In this document: piece after piece, positions 33,561 to 46,329 of the stretch
Numbering within the stretch: the first letter of the stretch is position 1
How the letters are laid out: every line of letters starts with the position of its first letter
NCBI GenBank assembly: GCA_019096195.1
Contig: JAGTXK010000189.1
Span: 1-64,000 of the forward strand
Length of the DNA: 64,000 nt
Reading direction: 5' to 3'
DNA from: Boletus sp. NGJ
Lineage: Eukaryota; Basidiomycota; Agaricomycetes; Boletales; Boletaceae
The notes under the pieces: generated by a model
What the model saw: the letters and a program-made list of their open reading frames with translations, nothing else
Database searches by the model: none
Told to the model about the DNA's origin: nothing
Position numbers and translations under genes: made by a program

Positions 33561-36088
33561 GACCGCCTACCCAGGACCTCACTGCAGCCAGAAGAGTAAT
33601 TCACCTTCGCGTTGCTGTTTCTTCGTCGTTGTCATATTGATGCATCGACGCCTATCTTGTGTTGCAATTCCTGTCTAGTTATCTATCTCGTCGACGCGTC
33701 TGGATCGTCTGAGATTTCAGTTACATTGAATTTCGAAACCTTCGCATTTGTACCATCTTCAATCTGCAACAATAATGTAATACAATATAGGCGCGGTGTT
33801 ATTCATTTGACTTTCTATTATGGTTTGATCGAAGTACTGCATTTGCGCCAACGATTGCCCAACCATCTCGTTGAAGACCATCGTTCGTGTCATGGAAGGC
33901 ATTCCCCCGTGTACTGCACATACGTCGTAAACACGCATTTGCTTCTGCATGAAAGTCGTGTTTACTCTTATTGTAGCAGTGACGGCCGAGCCTAGATCCC
34001 TTATCTCGAGAGGAGCCGGGTACATGTTTTTCGGGGAGGTGCTCGATGCTCTGAGATATTGTCGCTCCTGTGATGAACCAGAGTGGACTGGTACGTTGTG
34101 CATCGTATGGGCTTAACACGAGGTGATGACACCTGGTTAGCCCGTGTTTTTATCGGTTTCCGAAGGTAGCGGCAGTCCTACGAAATCCAGTATAGTCAGT
34201 GTGCAGCAAGTAAACGTGCCTTCAAGTCACCAAACTTTCAGATTTGGTTGACAGTATGCACCAATAGCGAGCCTCCAGACTCTACGAAAATCAAATGTGA
34301 TGTCATTACGGTAAGAACAAACAGTTACTTTGTAGAATCAGAGGTTTTGAACTAGAGCAAAGGTTATCTTGCCGACTGCGATGCCGTCCATCCACGCGTC
34401 AGGGTTTCTGTCAGCTCGGAAGGAAAACCATCGCTACTGCGCACTGGCGGCCCTCTGGCGGCAAAAGAGTACATGTCATTGTTGTCATGCAAAGCCTGAT
34501 TGTTAGGGGCTTAAGCGGACTGGTTTTCTGCAGAAGGCATAGAGCTGGCTACTCTTGAACCTGCTGTGCGCTCAGCAATGGACACACGAACCCTCACAGG
34601 ACTTGCTGGAGCTGGGGACTAGACATAACAGAGGTGGTGAAACCTGACACAGGATCACCTACCTTCTTCAAGGCAGAGACTCGGATTGACGAATTCGACG
34701 AGCTTGTGACTCACATCGTAGAAGAGGCAAGGCGTATAACTTGTTTAAGCACTGCCCCAAATCTTGGAGTGCTGTTTTGGATGGCAAACTCTTGGGAAAG
34801 GTGAGGGTGGATGCGAAAATTGAATGGGTGGAAAAAGCAGCTGGATTGGCATACGAACGATTGCAATGATCAGTGGTGAAGTTGTAATATACACCTTGTT
34901 ACGTGTTGCGCAAGTTAGTTACGATAAATTTTGTTCAAGCTGGTACTATCCATCGCGCATGGCCAAAACAGTGCTTTCGTTGAGGAAGGGGTGCTGTAGG
35001 AGATTCGGTATTGGTTGTTCCGGCAAGTGTGTTTAATTCTAAAGCCTTTGCCAAACATGTGCATACAGAACCAAACATTGTCTCCGTCTTCGTCCTCACG
35101 AAACGTAGCTCTAAGAACAGAATCAAGCACCGCCATGGCGTCCCTCGTCTCACCGTTCAGGAAGACTTACAGATACCTTGTTTGTGTTTATTTCTCTCCT
35201 TTACTTGCGAGTGCTTAACCTCGAGGGTGAATGACCACCTAGCAATACCTCGCACATGAACAACCGGTCATCTTCTGGTCTTGTGCCATGGGAATTGCGG
35301 GGCCTGTTTTCGCTTTGACAGTCCCATCTATCAGGCAGAAATACTTTGGTTACGTCCCCGCTGAGCGCATACCAACCACATACCCTCGTAAGCTTGTGTG
35401 CCTGCAGAGCGTGTAGTTCGTTACTTGCTGACCTTCGTCGCCTGTCAGTTCCAAAACGGCCACGGAGACCTGTCCAAGGATACGAGGATGAATAGAGGGT
35501 TTCATTGGTAAAACATTGCTTGTTTCCATCGCCATGGACCCGTTTGTAGAGGTACGCGTTACGGGGCAGCCTAGTCACCCTCATACTGACTCGTGAGCCC
35601 AGTGTGCGTTACCGCATAGAGCGGCAGGAATGGATTTTCCAGCTGTATATATATCTATTATTTCGTGCAACATGCCGTTCCACCTTTGCAGCCAGAGGTT
35701 CGTTTGCCATGCATGTCTGCTTGACGGGTACATCCGCCCATCGTTGCGATCGCGATTTTACTGTGGTTCCTGATAACGAATAAAGGAAAACTGCGCAATA
35801 CTAACTATGTATTAGGGGGCTATGGGAGTTGATGAACTCGGCCCGGGTACTAGTTGTCCAAGGTTCGAGGTGACCCGATTCCAAATCTTACGCATGTCAG
35901 TGGGAGGAGTACTCCCAAACACTTCTAACGCACATCCTTGGTACAGAGAATGATATGAGCGTGCCCCTTGGAGATAATACTTATATTCCCTGTACTGTGA
36001 AGCACGTGACCTGCTGCCGAGGAGTAACGCAACACCCAAGCCGTAGGCTTATTAGCCTTGGAGGGAATTGCGCTCGTTGTGATTCCTG
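33561..36088. other. 2.5-kb stretch with decayed-looking coding fragments
   Basis: No intact gene is supported. On the minus strand there are coding-like scraps near 33.78-34.12 kb (EIRDLGSAVTATIRVNT, MRVYDVCAVHGGMPS), 34.35-34.50 kb, 34.92-35.13 kb and 35.35-35.53 kb (QVSVAVLELTGDEGQQVTNY). They lie in different frames with stops between and without a continuous splice solution. They could be an old gene or a rapidly evolving spliced gene. No transposon ends are seen. Confidence 0.35.
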
Positions 36089-37431
36089 ATGCATGCACTC
36101 CGTCGTGTATTGCGTGGGTCCACACGTTCGTCAGTAACACCTTTGGTGCTGCGACCGCCTTCCATTGCGTCGTGTTCACGCGCCTTCTCTACCGACTACG
36201 ATACCATCAAGCAGAAGCCAAAAGCCAGCACACCACTCCGACGTACTGCCGCTGCCTCTCTTCCTATTCGTTCAAATCCGACTCCAACTCGCAGCTCAAT
36301 ACGACCCGTGCTGACATTCGCCACTGCAGAACGCTACCTTCCTACTCGCCTTCGTACTCGTCTTACACTAGATTCTCAGAAACTCCACGACGCGTGGTGG
36401 ATCCCACGATGGGGCCAGGATGGCGAAATTTTCGTCTTTGGGAATGGTAGCTTTGTATGCTGGGGTTTGAGCGATGATGAAGCTCGCCAGTTTGCAAAAG
36501 AAATCTTGGCTCCCTGTGAGGTTGGCTCGCTCCAAGATCCCGAGACAGAAGAACTCGAATTCGTGTCAGATCCAAACGAGTAAGGCTATACTTGCGTTCA
36601 AAGTTCTGCAGAACGCCTGATCGTCCCTCCCCTTCCAGGAAAACCCGAATACAGGGTGACTTGATCATCCTCGGACACGTTGCACAACTCCAAGATCCTT
36701 CGAATGCCGCTTCCTTTTCTCCATCGGATCCATCTCTCGACATGGCGACGCTCCTCGCTCGGTATGCTTATTCCCAAGCGCTCTCCCGGTCCACCGCGCT
36801 CTCCGTGCTCGAAGAATCTCTCGAGGCATACCTCCTCTCTGTTGCCCAGCTACCTCACTCCCTTGAGAAGACCGGACAACCCGGCCTCGGCCGCCAGGCG
36901 CTCATCAAGAAGTTGGGCGTCCTGATGAAGTTCCGCCAAGGCCTCAATCTCAACCGCGAGAATTTCTCTGATACCCCTGATCTGTACTGGACCGAGCCGG
37001 AGCTCGAGAGCTTCTTTAAATCCATGACAGCCGCACTGGAGGTCAAGGCGCGGACGCATGCCGTCAACGAGAAGATTACTTATGCAACCGAGGTAAATTC
37101 AGTTCACTGTTGATGCATTAACACTCGTCTCAGTCTAAGTCTCAACTCAGGTTCAATCAACTCTCAGACAGCTGCTTACAGAGGTATGCATCATCATTAT
37201 TGTGCCATGTTCAGAGTGTTCAATGTGTCCTAGTCTTCCTCGCACCGCATGGAACTAGTAATTATCGCTCTCATTGCCGTCGAGGTCATCATCGTGAGTC
37301 CTGCCACGTCCTTCTTTTACAGTTCGAAACAGACTTGGATTTAGGCCCTGATACGAGATGGACCCGAGCTTTACCGGATGGTCTTTGGTTTACCAAAAGA
37401 GAAAGAACACAACGGCGTCACATCTCATTAA
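36089..37431 (+). CDS. Mitochondrial RMND1/Rmd1-family (DUF155) protein, Mrx10-like
   Basis: The N-terminus (MHALRRVLRGSTRSSV with many Arg/Ser and few acids) looks like a mitochondrial presequence. The body carries RMD1/YagE-family features: HDAWWIPRWGQDGEIFVFGNGSF near residue 100, ARYAYSQALSRSTALSVLEESLEAY, and a C-terminal membrane anchor HRMELVIIALIAVEVII followed by ALIRDGPELYRM. Five exons are joined by short GT-AG introns; the first donor is GAGTAAGG near 36580 and the last exon ends TSH at 37431. The family, RMND1 in animals and YDR282C/Mrx10 in yeast, is an inner-membrane protein needed for mitochondrial translation. Length about 390 residues is normal. The presequence favours the Mrx10 branch over vacuolar Rmd1. 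Confidence 0.85.
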
Positions 37432-37789
37432 CCATTCTACATCGGCACGCTAATTTATTGATATCCATAGTCAGATATATCTCACCGCTCTTCATTATGT
37501 AGGTATAATCACATCCGATACCGCAGTTTCCTATGTACCATATTAAATGCCTCCATAGATCGTAATTCAAAACTCCTATTCGAGTCAGAAATCCGTGCCC
37601 ACAATGCACAATGAGGACCTATAGGACATGCCTGAGGTGAAACAGCACAGATCTTACTATATCTACATCCACAATGATGGCACTTTTTGGCCACCCATAG
37701 AACACCTTTCTGCCTACTACACTTTACACAATACAATTTTTATCATCCTAAAGATTTTCTGCATAAAAGTACACCATGTCCAATGGCAA
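37432..37789. other. Convergent 3' region
   Basis: This lies between the stops of the RMND1-like gene and P450 number 1. It is AT-rich, presumably both 3' UTRs. No gene is seen. Confidence 0.45.
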
Positions 37790-39969
37790 CTAGTGACCTT
37801 CATTTCTCGTTCGAATGAGATTCTCAGCACACGAAGAGCGCGGAGCAATGGAACACGCGAACGGTTTCGGCCCGCTATCGTCATGAGAAGCGATTAGCAA
37901 TGACCAGACAGAGGGGCTTGACGATGAACCTCACCTCGTGATTCCACTTGTAAATTCCGCCTTGACATCAATTTCTTTTCCAAACTCATCGCGAGCTTTC
38001 GAAAGGTGCACGGTTGCCAGTATAGTCACAACCCCAGCCCAGACATTCTGGTCCGCTATATGCTTTCCAGCACAGATGCGGCTACGACATCCCTTTAGTA
38101 CCTACTCCTTGAACGAAAAAAGCATGCGCCCCACCGGCCAAAACCGAAAGAGTAATGTGCCGTGCCTTCTCCGAGCGTTCCGGAGGATGTGAGATGTCGT
38201 TCGGGAATGAAGGCCATCGAATCATTGAACCGTGTCTCGTCGTGTTCAATCGCCCTGCGCATGCTCAGCCTGAAATATGTCGGCCGACAGGCGAGATGCA
38301 TACCAGATGTTGGGGAGTACGATGGCGCCTTTGATGGCGTTACTTGTGACATGTCGTGCCATTGACAATTTCATCCAGCTCACCTTCGGGGATGTACATG
38401 CCCTCATATACATCACTCGTCGTGGTCATATGTGGAATTGCTGCAAGAGCAGTTTGGGCGCGACTTGTGTCCCTGGACCAACTCACTCACCAGTAGGTAC
38501 CACGGGTCGCCAACGGAACGTCTCAAGATATACTGCCTCTGTATATGACAGATTTGGTCTGTCGTCAAAGTCTGGGAGGCGTCCACTACCGACGACTCGG
38601 TCAATCTCTTCCTGGGCTTTAGCCTGGACCTCGGGGTGGAGCACCATGGCGAGGAGGAATACTCGCAGCACGGAATCGGTCTAAAAGATTGTCAAGCCAA
38701 GAAGTGTAAATAATTTGGCCGCTCACAGTTTCAGTGCCACCTACAAAATTGTCATGAATCATTGCTAAACCAAGGGAGTGTGTGCCCACATACCTAAGAA
38801 AGCAGTTGCTGCCACAGCTTTGAGATTCTCTTCGTCCACTTTACTGTCCCGTATCTCAAGCAGATCACGAACGAGCGATTCTCCTGCTGTTCCAGCAGCC
38901 TAGTAAAGTGGCCTTTGTAAAAGGCCAAATTCGAGGGAAATTATGTTAAATACCATGTTTTCCACGACATATTGAAAGGGTTTATTTAACACTTCCTCTG
39001 CGAGCACACGGCCTTCCGCAGCTCGTTGCTTGTATTCTCCTCCTGGAAACCAGGATGGAATATTTGCCACTGATCACATCGACAGTTAAAGTAACAAAAC
39101 AACACCACAGGAAACCGGACGTACAGAATGGAAATGCGAGTAACACAGCGGCCCGCTCGGGAGTCAGCGCGGTCACGACCAAACCAAGATAATGTTCAAT
39201 CTTTGTCACAAACGGGTCATTCCTGGATGCAACTTCGTGTCCGTATGTCGCAGCCATGATAGTCGCTCCTGCAAAGCTGCGCATCATCAAGCGACGCCAT
39301 CGCACAAATATGCAATATAGACGACACACGTCCTACAATGTATAGTGTAATCCTTTGGCGCGTCGAGGAGGTCCCCGACAAGCTGTCGTGCCTTGCGGAT
39401 CGCTAATTGCTGATACTGAATTGCTTTCTGCTTGTTGAAAGCGGTATTGTACATCTTCCGATGTAGCCTCCACTTGTCACTGTACGACAGAAGGCCTGAG
39501 TTAAACCCCATGCCAATGCTAGGTGCACGTGTCAACCTGTCTCATCCTCGGCTTGCAAAGACCGAAAGTAAAGTGACACACATTTCGGTCGCCGGTGTGT
39601 AAGGTCTCCCGGAATAGATGGTTGACCGTCGATCCAACAGGTCGTGCGCTACTTTGGCGTTATTGATGATGATAAAGTCCTTGCCAAGCAGGTTGGCGTA
39701 TACTATGGCGCCTGGAAGAAATGGCCTGAAGATGACCTAGCAGTTACCGAGAATCAGGATTCGAACGCACCATATCGCTTTCCCCATTGTTCATACGATA
39801 ACCAAGGGTGAACAGGGTTTACATCAAATATGCTACCGATCAAGGGAAGGCCGATCGGACCGGGAGGCAATGGAAGTCCATCTCTGAGTCGGTGTTGCCG
39901 CCACGCGTTGAGGACGAATGCAGCGCAGAGAACGAAACCAACAGTGTATACAGACCCAGATCCAGTCAT
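37790..39969 (-). CDS. Cytochrome P450 (number 1), microsomal E-class
   Basis: A heme monooxygenase anchored in the ER. The start at 39969 gives an N-terminal membrane helix (VYTVGFVLCAAFVLNAW) and the proline hinge LPLPPGPIGLPLIGS. Then come the C-helix (SYSDKWRLHRKMYNTAF), the I-helix region GGTET, the K-helix ExxR in ETFR, PERHL in the meander, and the heme loop FGFGRRICAGKH, whose bases are split by an intron ending GATGTCGTAG. The final intron (GTGAGG...GATAG) leads to TSGPKPFACSIAPRS and the stop at 37790-37792. At least ten short exons give about 510 residues. The substrate is unknown. The intron plan matches the two other P450s here. Confidence 0.9.
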
Positions 39970-42900
39970 AGTCGTGGTGACGGCGGTCTCGACCCCACAA
40001 ATAGCACAACAACACGAGCGTTTACCTCCGAGCGAACGAGAGCAGTGGATCTGGGGAGCTGGAACACAATCTCAGACGGGCTCCATTTTTAGGCAGCTCC
40101 TCAGCAGCAGGGTCGACGGTGCCGTGCGACGGTCTTTATCAACCGATTTGCCACGCCTTGGCTCCTCGCTCACAAGCCGATTAAACAAACAAAAATCAGT
40201 CTTCGTTCTCGCTTTGGGGGCAGGAGGCCTGACATCGGTGGGATTGTGGGAGACTGAATAAGCAAAAACAAATACCACATCCTTGCCCAAGGCTGGAAGG
40301 CTGCAATTGCGCGCTGATAAATAATGGAAAGACAAACGTAGCCTGTGAATACTGCCATGAATCGGGAACATGTGTGAGTTGTGCCTTTCCTATGGAGTGA
40401 GTTGAGGTAAGATATCTGTACACGTACCTTGGGGCTGGGCCAGCGGCCAAGTATTAGTACCACGGGGGCACCCCCAAGTACGTGATCATGGGGCCAGTAC
40501 TTCAGTTGCCATTCAAATTGTTAGCGCCGACCGTTGCTCTATGTAGCATAGTTGTGTTTTGCGACGAGGGCAAATCCGATCATAATGTACTTCAAGTTAG
40601 TATCGGGGTTTGAATATTTGAATAGCACTGCATACCGCAAACAACGAAAGTTCTTGGAGGCCGTGTGAAACCTCTCAGAAGGATACAGCGATTTGTTCGA
40701 ACCTAAAGTCAATGCAGTTGAGGCGATGGACGTGGAAGCGCAGTCAATGGACTTGTCGCTTGCGTGTCGAGTCAGTGACTTGCTTGTTTCTTGGGAGTCA
40801 TTTGTTTGTTTCAAACTTTGTTCGCTTGTTTCGTTATCTGAGGCTATAGCAAATCAGATCAGACAGCCTTCAGACTGTCCTCCCATTCTAGCGTACATAC
40901 GAGCCTGCCTGAGGCTCGGGTGATCGTTACACGCTGCTTGTCGGCACTGACCCTAGTAACTTTCATCAACTCCCGAACGCTGGCCGGATGTGCCCGACAC
41001 TCACGCGAGCAGATGTAAGTGTGTAATGTAAGCAACACTTTTCTATGCACTGCCATTGATCTTGCAGAGAACAATAGCATTGCCCTCCAGGCACCCCTGG
41101 CCCCGAGTTTTATGTAACGAAACAAATTTTACTATGTAATGAACTCGACTAACTTTCATGGTCAGCGAGTGAACGATTTCACTGAGGGAGTGGTTTGTGT
41201 AAGATACGGAAACAAAAGCCACAGTTTCGAAATGTTCACCAATCGGATACCGACCATGCTGTGCATGAAATGAAGCGGAAAATATGTTGAGAATAGTGGG
41301 GCTCAAGGTCGAACTTCACATGCCAGGTGAATCTGAGGTAATAGACTTAAACTTGGGCAGCTCCTTGGTGCCGGAATGCCGACCGTTCAGCTACTGACTC
41401 ATCTGCAGCATTTTTGTTTCACCTCAAAATTCGCTTACGTTACATTTGGTGACAAACCAAACTTTGAGTGCCACTAATGATGGCTCGGAGTTGACGTTCA
41501 TCGAAAGTCGCCTGAGTGTGAATTGTTCGGTCGAATTCGAAAAGAGGGTCACTGTCCCTGAATAATCATTTGAATCCCAGTATGTATAGGTGACGGCGAG
41601 GATCCCTATTGATGACGAATTCACCGTTGGCATCGTGGCGATATCCCAATGGAACGCAATTTTATCGTGCTTGCTCAACTTCTTCATTGCCTCGGGCACG
41701 AATACCGAGACTGCCATCGGCGACGCAGTCTTCCCTTACGCATATACGGTGAGGATTCAGATCTTTGTCTTTCTAAGTCATTGTCTGTCAGCTTGCCATG
41801 AGCATATCCGCAGAGTAAGATCTGGTGTCGTTTATCATGACGGCGTCAGAACAGTCAACCAAGACCCTGGCAGTGGTATGAGCAACGGGCCGCTTGAGGT
41901 TTGACAGTCCGCAAAGGTTGTCATGGAATGGCTAGTTACGTCCGGTAAGCGTGAACCCTTGTGATCTTGCTGCGCGAGAGAAATTAGAATTATGACCAGC
42001 TCGAAAACCTCAATATCCGAACAAATATGCCTCCTGTGTCACATCTTTAGTCATGCCATGGCAACAAGTATCTTATGGAATCCACCCATCGATCAAGTTA
42101 ATTCTGCAGACGATGAGACGGGCCACTTACAACTTTTTAAGCTTACAACTTTTTAAGGAATATTGGTCATTGAATGGTTCAAATACAGATCGAAGGTACG
42201 CTGGGCACTAATCATGATCTACAAGGCTGCGCGACCGTAAGCGCAGAGTTCCCCTTTTCTTGACCACCGACAGGCGATAATACGGCTGAAATGCCCACCC
42301 GGAAACTATGGGAAAGAACCCTGGTCCTGAAACTGCCACATATGACACACCGGAAGTGAGACATGTGTACGTACGGGTTTGAAAATGATGCAGTCTATAG
42401 TGGGTAAGCTTTGTGCCAACTTGACGCCTGCGGCCTGTCCATCATATCGTCGAACTTGACGTTGGTCCGCAGGATGCTTGATGGACTGGATGACACTGCG
42501 CGTGGCAGATGGTGACCCGGTGACGTCTGACGTTTAAATCTCGCAAGAGCCGATGTCAGGGTTGATGCATGCCAGTTTACGTGCGACACCATTAGACGCT
42601 GAAAACAGGTCCGTCGGACAGACTGCACGACCGAGGCCAGTACGCGACAAATTGATAAACATGATCAGATATCAAATAGACTCAGGCTCATGTGCAGCAA
42701 GTCAGGCGATTCATAATGTGAGACAATCATACACAGAACCTTGGCATGATTGGACCACATGCTATATGAGTCGCTTGACACTGCAGACAATGGTGCACTG
42801 GTAGGTCCTGGGGGTCGGTACTTCCCAGATATGGTCTAGTTTGAAGTAACGGAAGTCACCGAGAAAACACAGGGAGGAGGCAAGGGAACGGTGAAACTAA

Positions 42901-43290
42901 GCGGATCCAGATCATATCGACTGACACATTCATATCTATGACGTCTGGTGTGGGTGGCGAACATATTACACAAACCCACACTATTACACTAAACAGGAGG
43001 CGGCCCAGCATAAACCCATATGGTTAGATATAAAGAGCTACAACGTTGTTTAGTTCGATGCTAGATTGATCTCACCGTTACGAAAGTTCTGTGTCTCACG
43101 TCCAAGAAAGTGAGCGGTGCAACAGTTCCTAATCTGAACATAGTTAATTACCGTTCGTATACGCTAAGCCCTAACGTACGCGTTCACTACGGTAAGGTCA
43201 AGAAGGGAAGAGAATAAGTAAGGTTCTGAGAACACACTGGGAGGTGCCAGACGGTGGAGGAAACAAAAAAGACATCCGAAAACGATCACA
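39970..43290. other. Gene-poor 3.3-kb stretch
   Basis: The stretch holds the promoter of P450 number 1 and the 3' UTR of SART1. It contains one credible exon (41438-41717, listed separately) and a perfect 16-bp tandem duplication, CTTACAACTTTTTAAG, at 42126-42157. Other frames look random. Confidence 0.4.
41438..41717 (-). CDS. Candidate exon of an unrecognised gene
   Basis: This minus-strand frame encodes LSKHDKIAFHWDIATMP, GILAVTYTYWDSNDYSG and LVALKVWFVTKCN, a Thr/Val/Trp pattern typical of beta-sandwich domains. It ends exactly at a good splice donor (AAC-GTAAGC). A further coding-like stretch (EHFETVAFVSVSYTNHS) lies downstream on the same strand near 41.13-41.30 kb, and another (VLVDCSDAVMINDTRSY) upstream near 41.8-41.9 kb. 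I could not join them with phase-correct introns, so the gene may be spliced in a way I missed, or decayed. No family recognised. Confidence 0.35.
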
Positions 43291-46153
43291 TCATCGTCTT
43301 TTGGCTGCGGGCTCGTCAAGGAAATCCTCCGCGACCTTCCTCTTCGCCCCAAACCCAAATGCAACCTTCGTTCTTTCTCCCGTGACAGGGGTACTACTCT
43401 GGGATCCGGGAGTATCCACAGCGGACGATATGCGTGAGAAACCAGGCTTCATTGGCACAGGGGACACGGAACCATTCGTCTGTACAACGGACGAAAAGCC
43501 GGAAGGTACGGGACTAGCATTGACCGAGCCGTTCACCTGGGGGGCGGGCAAGGTGATAAATCCCGTAGAGTCGAGGGCTTGAGGAGCAGCAGCAGCCTTG
43601 GCAGCCTCCTTCTTCTTGCTTTTCGTTTTCTCCGTTTTACCCTTTGACAATGGCTGGGGATCAAGGAACTCTGATGCTTGAGGTACAGCGCTAGACGTAG
43701 AGGTTTAGCCTGACTGTGTCATCCCAGAAGAGAGAACAAGACGTACCCTCTGCTACCGACAGATAATACAAAGTGGGCTTGCCCAGTCTTTTCTTGTCGG
43801 ATCTGGAAGGCTCTGTTCATGCTCAGAGGGGTGTCACCACTAGCCATAGCCTCCTTCTTCTTCTCTTCTGCGATCTTCTTTAAACGCTTCTCTGTCTTCA
43901 TCTTCCCAGAACCTTTTCCGTGGAACTTGTGAGACAACGCTTTCCAAGCCTCCTTGGGTGTGAGGGTGCGACCAAATTCATCGTAGTAAACGATATTGAT
44001 GTCGGGCTTGTAATTCTTGAACAGGTCGAGACCGGCACGAGCCTCCTGCTGCTCTCGAACACGGTTCTCGTATTCTCGCGTTGCCTGATCCTTGTTGCCG
44101 CCGCGGGCCTGCAATCGGTCAAGTTCTCGCTGAGCCAGCATACGTCGGTAATCCGCGAGCCAGAAATCGCGTTGTCGTTGAACTTTTTCGCGCTCAGCCT
44201 GGTCAGCGTTCGGTTGGGCAACTAGCCCTTGCTGACGAAGCAGGGCCAATGTATTGGCCATGCCTGAACCAAAGGTGGGCTCACTGGACGTCCCGATCGT
44301 TGCTTGGCTATCGGCGTTCGCTGCAACAGCGCGTTCCTCCGCTTCGGTATCTTTGATGGCTTGTTCAATCGCCTCGAGCATCTCTTCGTCATCTTCCTCC
44401 TTCAGCACCACCTCACCTGCTTCAATTTCGTCCAAGACTTCATCGCCTGGCATCGACACGTCCCGGGATGGTGATCGCGTTTTGGCTGAAGGCGGTGCTG
44501 CGGAGGGTTCAATTTGCTCCGCTTTGACAGTGGCAGGATTATAGGAAATGGCGCGGACGAATTCGGATGTGTCGTCGAATGTTAGGGCAGATTCACCGGC
44601 TCCTTCTTCTACCTCTTCAACCTTGATGGTGCCATCAGCAAGGGCAGGTTGCTCCCGAGCGCGGTCTGCAGCAACTGGAAAAGGCAGTCAGATTAAATTA
44701 GATCACGTGCAGAGATGAACGTCTACCGACTTTTACGTGCGATTTCTTCGGGGGACAACTTCTTTGCCTTGTGAATCTTCGTTCTTCTTTGACGGGCGAG
44801 AGCAGCTTGTAGCTCATCGTCATCGACAAAATTGGCGTCTAACTCACGTGTCCTAGGAACGACAGGCTTCTCGTCCACTTCCATTTGATCCATATCTTCG
44901 CCACCAAGAATCTCATTGTCGATGGGACCGCGTCGCGAGGAGCGCTTGTTTTTGGTCTGTGTGATAAATGAAGTGAACAATAAATCCACATATGGGATAA
45001 TGTAATGTTTACCTTTGGCTTCTTGAACCCTACGTCCCCTTCACCAAGGTAGTCATGTGTCTCCACGTTTTCTGCAATACGTGAATTAGAGGGGTGGACA
45101 TACGCGGTAAACCGAGGTGCAACTCACTGGCATAATCTATTGACAACAAGGCACGATTTACGGACACACTGCCGTCTGTTTCAGGTTGTTCGACTGTGGC
45201 GGATTTGACGGAGCTGCCCAAGCGGAAACCCTATGATAATCGGATCAACAATGGACCCACAACGAACGCAAGAATGGCTTACGGTTTCGCGTGGACCATC
45301 CAAGGCTTCGTCATACTTTGCCAAAATGGAACGTTTCATTCCACGCTTTCCCTCTTCAAACTCATCATCATCATAACCGGTATAGTCACGGCGTTTAATC
45401 TTAAGTTCCTGATTTTTCTTGGTGCGTTCCGCTTCGGCCATTTCCACATTTTGTAGCTCATCCTCTGGGTGAGTCTGTGAGAAAGGGAGTGGCGAGTGAC
45501 GAGAGGGATTACCTTCATTATCAAGGATGCGACTATCTTTCAACGTAAGTATGCGGGCGTCGCCTTCTGCGAGCTCGTCAAGGTCATGGCCGACCTTGAG
45601 ACCTTCCAGATCCTCTGAATGGAGACTAAGGAACGGAACGGAACCAAATGAATGGGAATCCATACTCTCGGTGTATTCGTCCCCTTGAAAGGACTGGTCC
45701 ATATTCTCAAGCTCCAATTGGCGCTTACGTGCTAGCTCCCTCTCGCGCTTCTTTGCTCTCCTTATCCATTTGAGAGTATCCTCTGAGCCGCCTTCGGGAT
45801 CACCGAGGGTTGCACCAGTCAGGGAGGCGTTGAGCTCTCGTCGATTCCTCACCCTGGGTGGAGTGTGCTTGAGCAAGAAGTGAGGCGATGACTGACGGAT
45901 ACTCACTTGGAGATTCTGTCATATGTTTTCCTGGAGCAAAGACGTAAAATCAGCAAGAATGTTCTGGCACATGGAACGAACCATGGAATTACTTTGACTC
46001 GCGCTCTTTTGCCTCACGGTCACGCTGACGAGCATAGTTGTCCTCTGCCCGTTTGTCGGCATCGTCTACAGGAGCTACATCTTCTGAGAGAGGTTTGAGC
46101 CCAAGAGAGATGCGGATTTTGTTGGTTTCTTCGAGGGAAATGCTCTCTTCCAT
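43291..46153 (-). CDS. SNU66: SART-1/Snu66, U4/U6.U5 tri-snRNP protein
   Basis: A nuclear splicing factor that joins the U4/U6.U5 tri-snRNP and is needed for spliceosome assembly. The start at 46153 gives MEESISLEETNKIRISLGLK, the family's N-terminal signature (near the Hub1-binding region). Further marks are NRRELNASLTGATLGDPEGG, DTLKWIRRAKKRERELARKR, RILTLKDSRILD, KRRDYTGYDDDEFEEGKRGM, DYLGEGDVGFKKPK, and near the end YYDEFGRTLTPKEAWKALSH and HKFHGKGSGKMKTEKR. The last exon carries EFLDPQPLSKGKTEKTKSK and a Ser/Pro tail ending AKRR. About ten exons give roughly 750 residues, of which most is charged and helical. The first introns are very short, one flanking an exon of only about 25 bases (KTYDRISK). 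Confidence 0.92.
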
Positions 46154-46329
46154 GGATGTGCAGTGGTGGTCTGTGGCGAACCGGAATGGATCAGATTAGT
46201 CAGCTGTTACTTTGATGAAGAACAAATCTCTATGAATCTCTATGAATCTGGCAGCTTGCTGGCAGCCGAACTCAGTCTCAGTACTAATCGAATGCCATAT
46301 AAGCCCGTTCTGATGTCTCACTTCTCCCA
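46154..46329. promoter_or_regulatory. Divergent promoter, SNU66 and P450 number 2
   Basis: The 176 bp separate two opposite start codons. CATATAAG at about 46.29 kb is a possible TATA box, about 30 bases before the P450 start codon. A direct repeat, AATCTCTATGAATCT, lies near 46.23 kb. Confidence 0.5.

Noticed and set aside
39745-39770. tRNA B-box-like GTTCGAATCCT on the minus strand
   Set aside because: It falls in a P450 intron and no A-box, anticodon arm or acceptor pairing surrounds it.
40072-40463. Overlapping frames upstream of P450 number 1
   Set aside because: Several frames overlap on both strands without splice-consistent structure or motifs; the P450 start at 39969 with a membrane helix is clear.
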